From the NCBI GenBank assembly GCA_964343835.1, contig CAYFKR010000010.1, forward strand, positions 1 to 64,000: a stretch of DNA of 64,000 nt. The letters are read 5' to 3'. This document shows, piece by piece, positions 33,568-42,224 of this stretch; position 1 is the stretch's first letter; each line of letters starts with the position of its first letter. The DNA is from CALEMW01 sp964343835. Lineage in GTDB: Bacteria > Krumholzibacteriota > Krumholzibacteriia > LZORAL124-64-63. The notes under the pieces were generated by a model. That model worked only from the letters and a program-made list of their open reading frames with translations, had not been told where the DNA came from and ran no database searches. Both the position numbers and the translations under genes were made by a program.

Positions 33568-34665
33568 CTACTCCGCGGACTTGCGGGCCTTCGCCCGGGG
33601 CTTGGCCTCCGCGGGGGCCTCCACCTCGGCGGCCGCGGGGGTCGACGCGTCGGCCTTCTCCTCGCGCACGCCGTAGTGCACCAGCACCTTCTCCTCGATG
33701 CGGGCGTAGAGGTCCTCGTTCTCCTGCAGGAACTCGCGCACGTTCTCCTTGCCCTGGCCCAGGCGCTCGTCGCCGAAGCTGTACCAGGCGCCGGACTTCT
33801 GCACGATGCCGGCGTTCACGCCCAGCTCGATCAGGTCGCCCTCCTTGGAGATGCCGCGGCCGTAGAGGATGTCGAACTCGGCCTTCTTGAACGGCGGGGC
33901 CACCTTGTTCTTCACGACCTTCACGCGCACGTGGTTGCCGACGACGTCCTCGCCCTGGGTCAGGGCGCCCACGCGGCGGATGTCCAGGCGCACCGAGCTG
34001 TAGAACTTCAGGGCGTTGCCGCCGGTCGTCGTCTCGGGGTTGCCGAACATGACGCCGATCTTCATGCGGATCTGGTTGGTGAAGATCACCAGGGTGTTGG
34101 TCTTGCTGATGGCGCCGGTGAGCTTGCGCAGGGCCTGGCTCATGAGGCGGGCCTGGAGACCGACGTGGGCGTCGCCCATCTCGCCCTCGATCTCGGCGCG
34201 CGGCACCAGGGCGGCCACCGAGTCCACCACCACGACGTCCACGGCGCCGGAGCGCACGAGCATCTCGGTGATCTCCAGGGCCTGCTCGCCGGTGTCCGGC
34301 TGGGAGACCATCATGTTGTCGATGTCCACGCCGAGCTTGCGGGCGTAGACGGGATCCAGGGCGTGCTCGGCGTCCACGAAGGCCGCCACGCCGCCGCCCT
34401 TCTGGCAGTTGGCCACGGCGCTCAGGGCGACGGTGGTCTTGCCGCTGCCCTCGGGACCGTAGATCTCCACGACGCGGCCCTTGGGCAGGCCGCCGATCCC
34501 CAGCGCGATGTCCAGCGCGAGGCTGCCGGTGGAGACGGCCTCGATGCCGTCCACCACGTTGTCCTCGCCCAGGAGCATGATGGCGCCCTTGCCGAACTGC
34601 TTCTCGATCTGGGCGCGGGTCAGCTCCAGCGCCTTGGCCTTCTCCTGCTGCCTGTCCATTGCCAT
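33568..34665 (-). CDS. recA: Recombinase RecA
   Basis: The strand-exchange ATPase of homologous recombination and SOS induction. The 365 residues include Walker A EIYGPEGSGKTTVAL, the MAW-like segment, VVVDSVAALVPRAEIEGEMGD, L2 loop FTNQIRMKIGVMFGNPETTT and GNALKFYSSVRLDIRR. A basic Ala/Lys-rich tail closes it. It is co-oriented with recX. No obvious LexA box was recognised in the 100-base gap upstream. Confidence 0.97.
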   Translation of the reverse strand: MAMDRQQEKAKALELTRAQIEKQFGKGAIMLLGEDNVVDGIEAVSTGSLALDIALGIGGLPKGRVVEIYGPEGSGKTTVALSAVANCQKGGGVAAFVDAEHALDPVYARKLGVDIDNMMVSQPDTGEQALEITEMLVRSGAVDVVVVDSVAALVPRAEIEGEMGDAHVGLQARLMSQALRKLTGAISKTNTLVIFTNQIRMKIGVMFGNPETTTGGNALKFYSSVRLDIRRVGALTQGEDVVGNHVRVKVVKNKVAPPFKKAEFDILYGRGISKEGDLIELGVNAGIVQKSGAWYSFGDERLGQGKENVREFLQENEDLYARIEEKVLVHYGVREEKADASTPAAAEVEAPAEAKPRAKARKSAE

Positions 34666-34765
34666 GCTTCACTCCTTGAGATGTGGGTTCCTGGGTCCGG
34701 GAGGCGCGATCACGGAAGAGCACTCGCCGCCTGGCGACGGCGTCCGGACAGGTCGCGCCACCATA

Positions 34766-35335
34766 CTAGATCCCCGTCGGTGCCGCCAGCGGAAACACCT
34801 CGCGTTCCACGTATTCGGGGCCTTCGGGGCGCAGTCGGGACTCGACCAGCCGCACGGCGTCGGCCGGGAACGACGGCAGCGGCGGCGGGTCCAGGCGCCG
34901 GAACGCCTCCTCCCCGATCCGTCCCCCATCCCGCCGGAAGCGGGCCAGGGTGAGGTGGGCCCGGAACGGCCCCGCCGGCGCGCCGACACCGGGCAGACGC
35001 GCATCGATTCCGCCGGACACGGCCGTCGCCAGGTCCGCCAGCTCTCCGCCGTCGTCCAGGTGCAGGAACAGGACCCGCGGGCGGCGCCAGTCCGGAAAGG
35101 CGCCGAAGCCCCCCGGCGTCACCGGGAACGACGGGCGGCCCCGGAGCGCCGTCCGGACCGCATCCTTCAGGGGTTCCAGGCGGTCGTCGGGCCAGTCGCC
35201 GAGGAAGCGCAGGGTCACGTGCAGGTTCTCCGGCCGGACCCACTTCAGGTCCAGCCGTTCGCGCCAGGCGTCGAGGGCGGGTGTCAGGATCAGGCGCAGG
35301 CGTTCCCCGGGGTCGACGGCGAGGAAGAGCCTCAC
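34766..35335 (-). CDS. thpR: RNA 2',3'-cyclic phosphodiesterase
   Basis: A 189-residue 2H-phosphoesterase with the two hallmark HxTx motifs, NLHVTLRFLG and FRAHLTLARF. The start RLFLAVDP is typical. It opens 2',3'-cyclic phosphates on RNA ends. The GTG at 35335 overlaps the cinA TGA, reproducing the common cinA-thpR-recA neighbourhood. The longer frame upstream is antisense-like and was excluded. Confidence 0.9.
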   Translation of the reverse strand: MRLFLAVDPGERLRLILTPALDAWRERLDLKWVRPENLHVTLRFLGDWPDDRLEPLKDAVRTALRGRPSFPVTPGGFGAFPDWRRPRVLFLHLDDGGELADLATAVSGGIDARLPGVGAPAGPFRAHLTLARFRRDGGRIGEEAFRRLDPPPLPSFPADAVRLVESRLRPEGPEYVEREVFPLAAPTGI

Positions 35336-36591
35336 GGCCGGCGCCCGGCCCAGGGGTCGCCGCCCGTTTCGAGGTGACGGCGGAGGGCGTCGAGGGACTG
35401 GGCCACCGCCAGGCGGCGGTTGCGTTCCCGGTGACTGCGGAAGCGGAGGGTAGACGACCAGCATCCGTCGGCCGAGGCCAGGCCGAACCAGGTGGTGCCC
35501 ACGGGCTTGGTGTCGGTGCCGCCTCCGGGGCCGGCGATGCCGGTCACCGCCACGGCGATGTCCGCCCCGACGGCCTCGCGGGCTCCGGCGGCCATGGCTT
35601 CGGCCACCGGCCCCGAGACCGCGCCGTGGGCGGCCAGAAGCTCGGCGGGCACACCCAGCCGATCGCGCTTCACGTCGTCGGCGTAGGCCAGGATCCCGCC
35701 GCGGAACACGGCCGAGGAACCGGGCTCGTCGGTCAGGGCGGCGCCCACGAGGCCGCCGGTGCACGACTCCGCCACCGCCACGGTCAGGCCCCGTGCCTCA
35801 AGCAGGCCCAGGACCACGGTGTTGAGGTCCGTCAGCTCCCTGGCGTAGACCTGGTCGCCCAGGACATCGTCCAGGACGGCGCCGAGTTCCTCAGGCGGCT
35901 CGGTGCCCGATGCCGCGGCCGCCTGCACGTCCACGCCCCAGCGGGTCAGCCACCAGGACCACGACAGGTCGGGCCACCGCTCCCGCACCGGGGCGGTGTC
36001 GGCGGCCAGGGCCGGCTCCGAGAGCCCCGCTGTGCGCCGCAACACCGCCGCGGGCGGCGGGCCCAGCAGGCCGGCGCGTTCCAGCTCCTCCTCCACCGAC
36101 GGCCACAGGGCCGCCACCTCGGAGGGCACGCCGGGCAGCAGCACCACGGTGCGCCCCCGTGCCGGTCCGATCAGCCCCGGGGCCGTCCCCGCGGGATTGA
36201 CCAGGGGCGTGAACCCCTCGGGCACCCGGCACTGCTTCTCCATGTGCGGGCCGAAGGGGAAGCCGCGGGCCGCGGCCAGGTCGCGCAGGTGGCGTTCGAT
36301 GCCGGCATCGGGGGCCGTGGACAGTTCCGCCCAGGCGCAGACGGCGTCCACGGTCAGGTCGTCGGGCGTGGGCCCGAGGCCGCCGGTGACCACCACCAGG
36401 TCGGCGTCGCCGGTGCGTTCCAGGGCGGCGGCGATGGCGGCGTCCGTGTCGAGCACCACCTCCACTCCGATCACCGGGACACCCCGGCGCAGCAGGCGCA
36501 CCTGGGTATCGTGGGCGTTGGTGTCGACGGTGCGGCCGCAGAGCAGCTCGTCGCCGATGGAAACGATGCGGGCCTGCGGACTCCCTACCAT
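35332..36591 (-). CDS. cinA: CinA family nicotinamide mononucleotide deamidase
   Basis: Full-length, two-domain CinA of about 419 residues. The N-terminal MoaB/MogA-like domain has ARIVSIGDELLCGRTVDTN, VVTGGLGPTPDDLTV and LLPGVPSE. The C-terminal amidohydrolase domain has TVAVAESCTGGLVGAALTD, GGILAYADDVKRDRLGV, VSGPVAEAMAAGAR and VTGIAGPGGGTDTKPVG. It recycles NMN or hydrolyses ADP-ribose. The start at 36591 overlaps pgpA by 7 bases. Confidence 0.93.
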   Translation of the reverse strand: MVGSPQARIVSIGDELLCGRTVDTNAHDTQVRLLRRGVPVIGVEVVLDTDAAIAAALERTGDADLVVVTGGLGPTPDDLTVDAVCAWAELSTAPDAGIERHLRDLAAARGFPFGPHMEKQCRVPEGFTPLVNPAGTAPGLIGPARGRTVVLLPGVPSEVAALWPSVEEELERAGLLGPPPAAVLRRTAGLSEPALAADTAPVRERWPDLSWSWWLTRWGVDVQAAAASGTEPPEELGAVLDDVLGDQVYARELTDLNTVVLGLLEARGLTVAVAESCTGGLVGAALTDEPGSSAVFRGGILAYADDVKRDRLGVPAELLAAHGAVSGPVAEAMAAGAREAVGADIAVAVTGIAGPGGGTDTKPVGTTWFGLASADGCWSSTLRFRSHRERNRRLAVAQSLDALRRHLETGGDPWAGRRP

Positions 36592-37034
36592 CCCGTCACC
36601 ATCAGCACCAGGCGCAGGGCCAGGTTGGCGTACACGCCCGCCATGACGTCGTCCATGGTGATGCCCCAACCTTCCGGCAACGACTCGAAGCGGCGCACGG
36701 GCCAGGGCTTGAAGATGTCGAAGAAGCGGAACAGGAAGAAGCCGGCGAGCAGGCCGAGCCAGCCCGTGTCGATGGCCAGGTAGGTCACGATCATGCCGGC
36801 GATCTCGTCCGACACCACCAGCGACGGGTCCTTCCCCTCGCGCCGCTCGACCCAGGTGGCCGCCGGCACGCCCAGGGCGATCACCACGGCAAGCAGACCG
36901 AGCTGCATGCCGAACGGCACGGGACCGGCCAGGCCCCAGACGATCATGAAGGCGAAGCTGGCCACCGTGGCCGGCGCGATGGGCGCGTAGCCGCAGCCGA
37001 AGAACGTGACGAAGGCGTAGATGAGCGTCCGCAA
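36585..37034 (-). CDS. pgpA: Phosphatidylglycerophosphatase A
   Basis: Dephosphorylates phosphatidylglycerophosphate in the inner membrane to give phosphatidylglycerol. Family motifs are FFGCGYAPIAPATVASF, VVSDEIAGMIVTY, FLFRFFDIFKPWPVRRFE and GWGITMDDVMAGVYAN. AGGAGG stands six bases before a TTG at 37034, which is the best start (149 residues). An upstream TTG at 37094 would add 20 hydrophilic residues. Three to four membrane helices are predicted. Confidence 0.9.
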   Translation of the reverse strand: MRTLIYAFVTFFGCGYAPIAPATVASFAFMIVWGLAGPVPFGMQLGLLAVVIALGVPAATWVERREGKDPSLVVSDEIAGMIVTYLAIDTGWLGLLAGFFLFRFFDIFKPWPVRRFESLPEGWGITMDDVMAGVYANLALRLVLMVTGW

Positions 37035-37090
37035 GGGGATCCTCCTGATCGCGGGTGGATCCGATACCGTAATGCGGAGGGGGGCGGCGG

Positions 37091-37693
37091 TCAATCCCGG
37101 TGCCGGGGCAGGCCGTCGACGACCAGACGCAGCGTGTCCAGCACGCCGTCGCCGTCCGGGGCCACGGCCACCGTGCGGGGGCCGCGGTGACGGTTCAGCT
37201 CCTCGTCCAGGAGGCGGGGCGAGACGGCATTGCGGGCATCGGCGCGGTTGTACTGGAGGACCAGTGGAAGTGTCGGGGGCACGCGACCGGCGGCGGCCAG
37301 ACCGGCGCCGAGTTCGTCCAGGAGCACGAGGTCCGCGTCGAGCCGCTCGCGGCGGGCGTCCGCCACGAAGACCACCCCGTCCACGCCCCCCAGCAGGATG
37401 CGCCGGCTGCGGCCGCAGAGGTAGCGTCCGGGGACCGTCAGCAGATGCAGCCGGTGCGGGGCGTCCAGACCGAATTCCTCCGCACCGCAGGACAGCAGTT
37501 CGCAGGGGCCGTCGTCGGGCCGGACCGGCAGGGTGCGCAAGCGCTCCGCGCCGCCCGGCAGCTGCGACGCCAGGTGGACCAGGTTCGACGTCTTGCCCGA
37601 CAGGCCGGGGCCGTAGTAGACGATGCGGCGCACGTCGTCGTCCGCCGTGCGGGCGGCGTCGTGGAATCCCGGGCTGTGGTCGCGACGTTCCAT
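37091..37693 (-). CDS. Divergent MglA-like small GTPase
   Basis: A 200-residue Ras-like GTPase resembling MglA, the polarity switch of myxobacteria. P-loop IVYYGPGLSGKTSNLVHL and the later GGVDGVVFVADARRERLDAD, LVLQYNRADARNAV and AVAPDGDGVLDTL match MglA closely. Differences: the switch I segment (VRPDDGPCELLSCG) lacks the usual threonine, and the switch II TVPGQ is TVPGR, losing the catalytic-region glutamine. It is preceded directly by a roadblock-domain gene, the MglB-type GAP partner. Activity is uncertain. Confidence 0.75.
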   Translation of the reverse strand: MERRDHSPGFHDAARTADDDVRRIVYYGPGLSGKTSNLVHLASQLPGGAERLRTLPVRPDDGPCELLSCGAEEFGLDAPHRLHLLTVPGRYLCGRSRRILLGGVDGVVFVADARRERLDADLVLLDELGAGLAAAGRVPPTLPLVLQYNRADARNAVSPRLLDEELNRHRGPRTVAVAPDGDGVLDTLRLVVDGLPRHRD

Positions 37694-37694
37694 G

Positions 37695-38141
37695 TCACTC
37701 CCAGATGGGGCCGTGCTCGTCACGGTCGGGGGCGGCGGCCGGCGCGTCCGGTCCGTCGAGCAGCCCGCGCAGGGCGGTCGCCGTGGCGGCGGCCGCGCGC
37801 CAGGCCAGACCGGGGTTCATGTCCGGCTCGAAGTAGGCCAGCAGGGTCAGGCCGCGGCCGGCGGGAGCCATCCAGGCTCCGTGACGCTCGTCGCGGGCGA
37901 ACCAGCTCGGGCCGTCGTCGTGGGCCGGCTGGGCGGCGATGCCGCGGGTCGCGCCGGCTGCGCGCAGGAAGCGCCCGGCCAGGGCCTCGACGTCGCCGCA
38001 GGGCTCCTCCCCCTCGTGGATCACCAGACGGCCGGCGCGGTCGAGGAGCACGACGCCGCTCACGCCCCGCTCCCCGAGCAGGGCGAGCACGTGGCGCCGC
38101 ACCTCGTCGTAGAGGCGCGCGTGGCCGTTGCTCGGCGTCAT
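37695..38141 (-). CDS. Roadblock/LC7-like protein, probable MglB-type partner
   Basis: About 148 residues. It begins LYDEVRRHVLALLGERGVSG and continues VVLLDRAGRLVIHEGEEP, the strand-helix pattern of roadblock/LC7 domains. A middle segment AGRGLTLLAYFEPDMNPGLA and a helix WRAAAATATALRGLLDG follow. Such proteins dimerise and bind MglA-like GTPases. It ends one base before the MglA-like ATG, so the pair is co-translated. Start placed at MTPSNGHARLY after ACAGGACCACC; earlier in-frame starts exist. Confidence 0.65.
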   Translation of the reverse strand: MTPSNGHARLYDEVRRHVLALLGERGVSGVVLLDRAGRLVIHEGEEPCGDVEALAGRFLRAAGATRGIAAQPAHDDGPSWFARDERHGAWMAPAGRGLTLLAYFEPDMNPGLAWRAAAATATALRGLLDGPDAPAAAPDRDEHGPIWE

Positions 38142-38240
38142 GGTGGTCCTGTCCGTTGCGTCCGGCACCATCGCCGGACAGTCCTTCGCAGGATGGATCG
38201 GTCGAAACCGCAAGGACTTGAGGGGACAGCTTCCGAACGA

Positions 38241-38891
38241 TCAGAAACTGCGACGGAACTGGAAGGCGCGATGGAGGGTGGCCTCGTCGGTGTAGGCCAG
38301 GGCGCCGCCGACGGGAATGCCCGTGGCCAGGCGCGAGAGGCTCAGGTCGAGGTCCTCCACCATGCGCTGGATGTACAGGGCGGTGGCCTCGCCCTCGACG
38401 CTGCTGTCGAGGGCCAGGATCAGCTCGCGGACGCCGTCGTCGCGAATGCGGGCGTCCAGGCGGTCGAAGGGCAGGTCGTCCACCCGCACCCCGTCGAGGG
38501 GCGAGAGCAGCTTGCCCAGCACGAAGTAGCGGCCCCGGTAGAACCCCGCCTTCTCGAAGGGCAGGATGTCCACGGGCGAGGCCACGACGCACAGCAACGA
38601 GGCCTCGCGGGTCGCGGAGTTGCAGATGCGGCAGGGGTCGTCCTCGGTGATGGCCCCGCAGCGGGAGCAGGTGCACACGGCCTCGCGGGCGCCGGTCACG
38701 GCCTCGGCCAGCTCCGCCGCCACCTCCCCGTCACCCTGCACCAGCTCCAGAGCCACGCGGGTGGCGGACTTGCGGCCCAGTCCCGGCAGTCGGCCCAGGG
38801 CCCGCACCAGGCGCTCCAGGGCGGGCGACTGGAATTCTCCGCCGTCGCGTCCGTTGGCCGCCTCGCGGGGTGTGGGGGTCGCGTGGTCCAC
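38241..38891 (-). CDS. recR: Recombination protein RecR
   Basis: Part of the RecFOR loader. The 216 residues show the helix-hairpin-helix LGRLPGLGRKSATRVALEL, the zinc finger CSRCGAITEDDPCRICN, and the Toprim domain with LLCVVASPVDILPFEKAG and ELILALDSSVEGEATALYI. The last stretch LARGIPVGG-type is LATGIPVGGALAYTDEATL. It follows ebfC by 2 bases in the classical ffs-dnaX-ebfC-recR order. Confidence 0.95.
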   Translation of the reverse strand: MDHATPTPREAANGRDGGEFQSPALERLVRALGRLPGLGRKSATRVALELVQGDGEVAAELAEAVTGAREAVCTCSRCGAITEDDPCRICNSATREASLLCVVASPVDILPFEKAGFYRGRYFVLGKLLSPLDGVRVDDLPFDRLDARIRDDGVRELILALDSSVEGEATALYIQRMVEDLDLSLSRLATGIPVGGALAYTDEATLHRAFQFRRSF

Positions 38892-38893
38892 GG

Positions 38894-39208
38894 CTACAGG
38901 CCGGGCATCCCGGGCAGCTTCATGCCGCCGGCAACCGAACCCATCTCCTGCTCCACCATCTCGTCCACCTTGCGGGCGGCCTCGTTGACGGCGGACAGGA
39001 CGAGATCCTGCAGGAACTCCACGTCGTCGGGATCGACGGCGTCGGGGCGGATGGTCAGGGCGGTCAGCTTGTGCTGGCCGTTCATGGTGGCGCTCACCTG
39101 GCCGCCGGCGACCTCGGCGGTCACTTCCTTCGTGGCCAGCTGCTCCTGGGTCTCGGCCATCTGCTTCTGCATCTGCTGGGCCTGCTTCATCAGGGCGCGA
39201 ATATCCAA
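38894..39208 (-). CDS. ebfC: YbaB/EbfC nucleoid-associated protein
   Basis: A 104-residue DNA-binding dimer. It starts MDIRALMKQAQQMQKQMAET, followed by the beta-hairpin domain EVAGGQVSATMNGQHKLTAL and TIRPDAVDPDDVEFLQDLVL. It sits between dnaX and recR. It is one of two small candidate nucleoid proteins in this window, the other being the histone-fold protein at 59.7 kb. Confidence 0.93.
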   Translation of the reverse strand: MDIRALMKQAQQMQKQMAETQEQLATKEVTAEVAGGQVSATMNGQHKLTALTIRPDAVDPDDVEFLQDLVLSAVNEAARKVDEMVEQEMGSVAGGMKLPGMPGL

Positions 39209-39229
39209 GTCGTCCTCCTCAGACGTTCA

Positions 39230-41005
39230 TCAGGACGGCCGGTTGTTGTTGCCGGGCCGTCTCAGCCATTCCTCACGTTCGGCCTCGGGCACCACCTCGC
39301 CGTCGATCAGGTCGACCAGGCGGTCCAGGGCGTCGTCTTCGCGGCGGGCCTTCGCCAGGGTCTCGGGTTCGGTGGGGGCCACCGTCTTGCGCAGGTCCTC
39401 ACGATGCTCGGTGCGGGCCTCGTGATCGCCGTCCACCAGCTCCAGCACGATGCGCTTGCCCAGGTGCTTCTCGGACTCGGCCGAGAGCAGGGGCAGGTCC
39501 TGCTGGATGCGCTGGAGGTGGAATTCCTTCTCGCGGGGGAAGGTCAGGGCCAGGGCCCCGTCCCGCTCCACCGGCACGCCCTCGATGACGCAGGCCCCCA
39601 CGCCGGGATTGGTCGTCATCAGGCTCATCACGAACCCCTGCCAGCCCTCGACCGTCGAGGCCGCCGCGGCGCGGAAGGCCTCTCCCCCGGCGTTGACGGT
39701 GGGCAGGTCCTCGGGCCCCGAGGCCATCGGGGGCGGAGCTGCGGCCTCCACGTGGGCCGCGGGCCGCGCGCGGGGTGCGGTGCGCTCGGGAGCGCGTCCG
39801 CCCGAGTCGCGGGACACGGATGCACCGCCGGGACGAGCGCCGCCGCCGGTGCTTCCTGCGCCGCCGCCGGCGCCCAGGGCGTCCAGCCTGCGGACCAGGT
39901 CCGACAGCAGCACGCGCGATTCCATCAGGGCCAGCTCCACCAGCAGCGCCTCGAGCACCACGCGGGGCTGGGTGCTGCGGTGGATGCGCTCGTAGCCGCG
40001 CGACGCCCGGTCCAGCAGGGCCAGGAGATCCTGGGGCGCGAAGCGCTCGGCCTGGCCGCGCAGCACGGCGATCTGCTCCTCGGGCAGGCTGATGCCCACC
40101 GCCAGGTCGGGGTCCACCCTCAGCAGCATGAGGTTGCGGAGGTTGGTCACGAGCTGCTGAGCGAAGTCGTCGAGGCTCTGTCCCGCGGCCGAGACGCGAT
40201 CGGCGATGTGCAGGGCGGCGCCGGCGTCGCCGGCGAGCATGGCCTCGTTCATGTCCGTGAACAGGTCCGACTGCACGAGCCCGAACAGGTCCACCACGGC
40301 CTGCTCGGTCACCTCGCCCTCGCAGGCGGCCAGCACCTGGTCCAGCAGGCTCTGGGCGTCGCGCATGCTGCCCTCGGCCTGGCTCACCACCAGGCGCAGT
40401 CCGCCCGGATCGATGGTCATGCCCTCCGCGGCCACGATCTCCTCCAGCCGCGCCGTCAGCTCGTCGCGCGTCAGCAGGCGGAAGTCGAAGCGCTGGCAGC
40501 GCGAGAGGATGGTCCGGGGGATCCGGTTGGGCTCGGTGGTGGCGAAGAAGAAGAAGACGCGGGCAGGCGGCTCCTCGAGGATCTTCAACAGCGCGTTGAA
40601 GGCCCCCTTCGAGAGCATGTGGACCTCGTCGATGATGAAGACCCGGCTCTGCCCCTGGCTCGGGGAGTACTGGGCCATGTCCCGCAGTTCGCGGATGTTG
40701 TCCACGCCGGTGTGGCTGGCGGCGTCGATCTCCAGCACGTCCAGCCAGGTGCCCGCCGCGATGCCCGTGCACGACTCGCAGGAACCGCAGGGTTCGTCGG
40801 CGGCGCCGGCGCTGCAATTCAGCGCCTTGGCCAGCAGCCGCGCAACGGTGGTCTTGCCGCAGCCGCGGGGGCCGGAAAACAGGTAGGCGTGGGACAGCTT
40901 CTCGTTGCGCAGGGCGGCGCGCAGGGTGCGCGTCACGTGCTCCTGCCCGACCATCTCCTCGAAGGTCGATGGTCGGTACTTCCGTGCCAGAGCATGGTAG
41001 GTCAT
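39230..41005 (-). CDS. dnaX: DNA polymerase III subunit gamma/tau
   Basis: The clamp-loader ATPase, 591 residues. It starts YHALARKYRPSTFEEMVGQE, with Walker A YLFSGPRGCGKTTVARLLA, zinc cysteines in ALNCSAGAADEPCGSCESC, Walker B VFIIDEVHMLSKGAFNAL and sensor FFFATTEPNRIPRTILSRCQ. After residue ~370 there is a low-complexity linker, then a tau-type C-terminal domain (GWQGFVMSLMTTNPGVGACV). The SRP RNA lies just upstream. Confidence 0.95.
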   Translation of the reverse strand: MTYHALARKYRPSTFEEMVGQEHVTRTLRAALRNEKLSHAYLFSGPRGCGKTTVARLLAKALNCSAGAADEPCGSCESCTGIAAGTWLDVLEIDAASHTGVDNIRELRDMAQYSPSQGQSRVFIIDEVHMLSKGAFNALLKILEEPPARVFFFFATTEPNRIPRTILSRCQRFDFRLLTRDELTARLEEIVAAEGMTIDPGGLRLVVSQAEGSMRDAQSLLDQVLAACEGEVTEQAVVDLFGLVQSDLFTDMNEAMLAGDAGAALHIADRVSAAGQSLDDFAQQLVTNLRNLMLLRVDPDLAVGISLPEEQIAVLRGQAERFAPQDLLALLDRASRGYERIHRSTQPRVVLEALLVELALMESRVLLSDLVRRLDALGAGGGAGSTGGGARPGGASVSRDSGGRAPERTAPRARPAAHVEAAAPPPMASGPEDLPTVNAGGEAFRAAAASTVEGWQGFVMSLMTTNPGVGACVIEGVPVERDGALALTFPREKEFHLQRIQQDLPLLSAESEKHLGKRIVLELVDGDHEARTEHREDLRKTVAPTEPETLAKARREDDALDRLVDLIDGEVVPEAEREEWLRRPGNNNRPS

Positions 41006-41043
41006 GACGTCCGTATCGGGATTGGTGCTGTCAGTGGAGAAGG

Positions 41044-41142
<99 letters not shown>

Positions 41143-41181
41143 TCATATCCGCTCAGGGGCGGGAGCCCCAGAGAAAAAAGG

Positions 41182-41257
41182 TGGTGGAGATGATCGGGCT
41201 CGAACCGACGACCCCCACGTTGCGAACGTGGTGCTCTCCCAACTGAGCTACATCCCC
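41182..41257 (-). tRNA. tRNA-Ala (anticodon CGC)
   Basis: Acceptor GGGGATG/CATCTCC, D arm TAGCTCAGTTGGGAGAGCA, anticodon stem CCACG/CGTGG with loop TTCGCAA (CGC), T loop GGTTCGAGCCC, discriminator A and encoded CCA. Confidence 0.95.
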
Positions 41258-41282
41258 ACCTATTCGTCTGCATGGTCGGCGC

Positions 41283-41372
41283 TGGCGGAGAGGCAGGGAT
41301 TCGAACCCTGGGAACACCTAAGTGCTCAACGGTTTTCGAGACCGCCCCGTTCAACCACTCCGGCACCTCTCC
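41283..41372 (-). tRNA. tRNA-Ser (anticodon CGA)
   Basis: Class II tRNA with acceptor GGAGAGG/CCTCTCC, anticodon loop CTCGAAA (CGA), a long variable arm (GAGCACTTAGGTGTTC), discriminator G and encoded CCA. Confidence 0.95.
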
Positions 41373-41407
41373 GCGCCGATTCCCCCGGGGACCCGGGAGA
41401 CAGAAGA

Positions 41408-41495
41408 TGGCGGAGAGTCAGGGATTCGAACCCTGGGTGCCTTGCGACACACACGATTTCCAGTCGTGCCGATTCGACCACTCTCGCAACTCTCC
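41408..41495 (-). tRNA. tRNA-Ser (anticodon GGA)
   Basis: Class II tRNA with acceptor GGAGAGT/ACTCTCC, anticodon stem CACGA/TCGTG and loop CTGGAAA (GGA), long variable arm, discriminator G and encoded CCA. First RNA of the transcript from the promoter at 41517-41545. Confidence 0.95.
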
Positions 41496-41516
41496 GCCTA
41501 GTCGTTAGCGGCGGGC

Positions 41517-41545
41517 AATATAACATGGCCCTTCGGGAAAATCAA
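41517..41545 (-). promoter_or_regulatory. Promoter of the tRNA-ffs-dnaX cluster
   Basis: TTGATT (41540-41545), 17-base spacer, TATATT (41517-41522) on the minus strand, in an AT-rich pocket about 22 bases before the first tRNA-Ser. One of the best promoter matches in the window. Confidence 0.7.
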
Positions 41546-41564
41546 CTTGGCCGGGAATCAGGCG

Positions 41565-42074
41565 TTACGACTCCCGCGGACGCCCCGGACGTTCGATCTC
41601 GCCGCGGCGCAGGCGCCCGAAGAAGTCCTTGAGCAGCGACGCGCACTCATCGCCCAGGATCCCCTCCACCACCTCGAATTCCAGGTTGTAGGGATTCCCC
41701 TCCAGCAGCCGCGAGGCCGACTCCACGGCTCCGGCCCGGGGATCCCGCGCCCCGTAGACCACCAGGCGAGGCCGCGAGAGCATGACCGCCCCGCAGCACA
41801 TGGTGCAGGGCTCGAGGGTGGTGTAGAGGGCGCACTCGTCCAGGCGCCAGTCTCCGACGGAGGAGGCTGCGGCCCCGATGGCCAGGATCTCGGCGTGGGC
41901 GGTGGGGTCGTTGAGCACCTCGACCTGGTTGTGGCCTCGTCCCACGATCCGCCCCTCATGCACGACGACGGCGCCGATGGGCACGTCGCCGGCCTCCCCG
42001 GCGAGCCGGGCCTCGTCGATGGCGGCGCGCATCCAGCGTTCGTGGGTGGCGAAGATCTCCAGGTCGTCGGTCAC
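41565..42074 (-). CDS. tadA: tRNA-specific adenosine deaminase
   Basis: Converts A34 to inosine in tRNA-Arg(ACG), whose gene lies 3 kb away at 45.1 kb. The 169 residues carry the zinc deaminase motifs DPTAHAEILAIGAAA and TTLEPCTMCCGAVMLSR, then VVYGARDPRAGA and the C-terminal EVVEGILGDECASLLKDFF. The GTG at 42074 follows GAGAGGACC. Divergent from the nickel operon. Confidence 0.92.
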   Translation of the reverse strand: MTDDLEIFATHERWMRAAIDEARLAGEAGDVPIGAVVVHEGRIVGRGHNQVEVLNDPTAHAEILAIGAAASSVGDWRLDECALYTTLEPCTMCCGAVMLSRPRLVVYGARDPRAGAVESASRLLEGNPYNLEFEVVEGILGDECASLLKDFFGRLRRGEIERPGRPRES

Positions 42075-42156
42075 GGTCCTCTCCCGTCGGTGCGTGTGCG
42101 GCGGCAACGGTATCAACGCCGGCCGTCCGGGGCAAGGCGCGGCTCCTGTCAACGGT

Positions 42157-42185
42157 TTGACAACCCGATGGCCGCCCGCCATGAT
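42157..42185 (+). promoter_or_regulatory. Promoter of the nickel-uptake operon
   Basis: TTGACA (42157-42162), 17-base spacer, CATGAT (42180-42185). The predicted start point, around 42192, falls inside the NikR-like inverted repeat that follows. Confidence 0.6.
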
Positions 42186-42186
42186 A

Positions 42187-42213
42187 GTATGAAGATCCGT
42201 CCATTCTTCACAC
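42187..42213 (+). promoter_or_regulatory. NikR-type operator
   Basis: An inverted repeat, GTATGAAG, 11 bases, CTTCACAC, matching at 7 of 8 positions. The half-site GTATGA is identical to that of the E. coli nik operator GTATGA-N16-TCATAC, with the spacing here one base shorter. It overlaps the expected transcription start, so bound NikR would block initiation. The operon's last gene encodes NikR, giving self-contained nickel feedback. Confidence 0.65.
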
Positions 42214-42224
42214 GGAGATGACCG

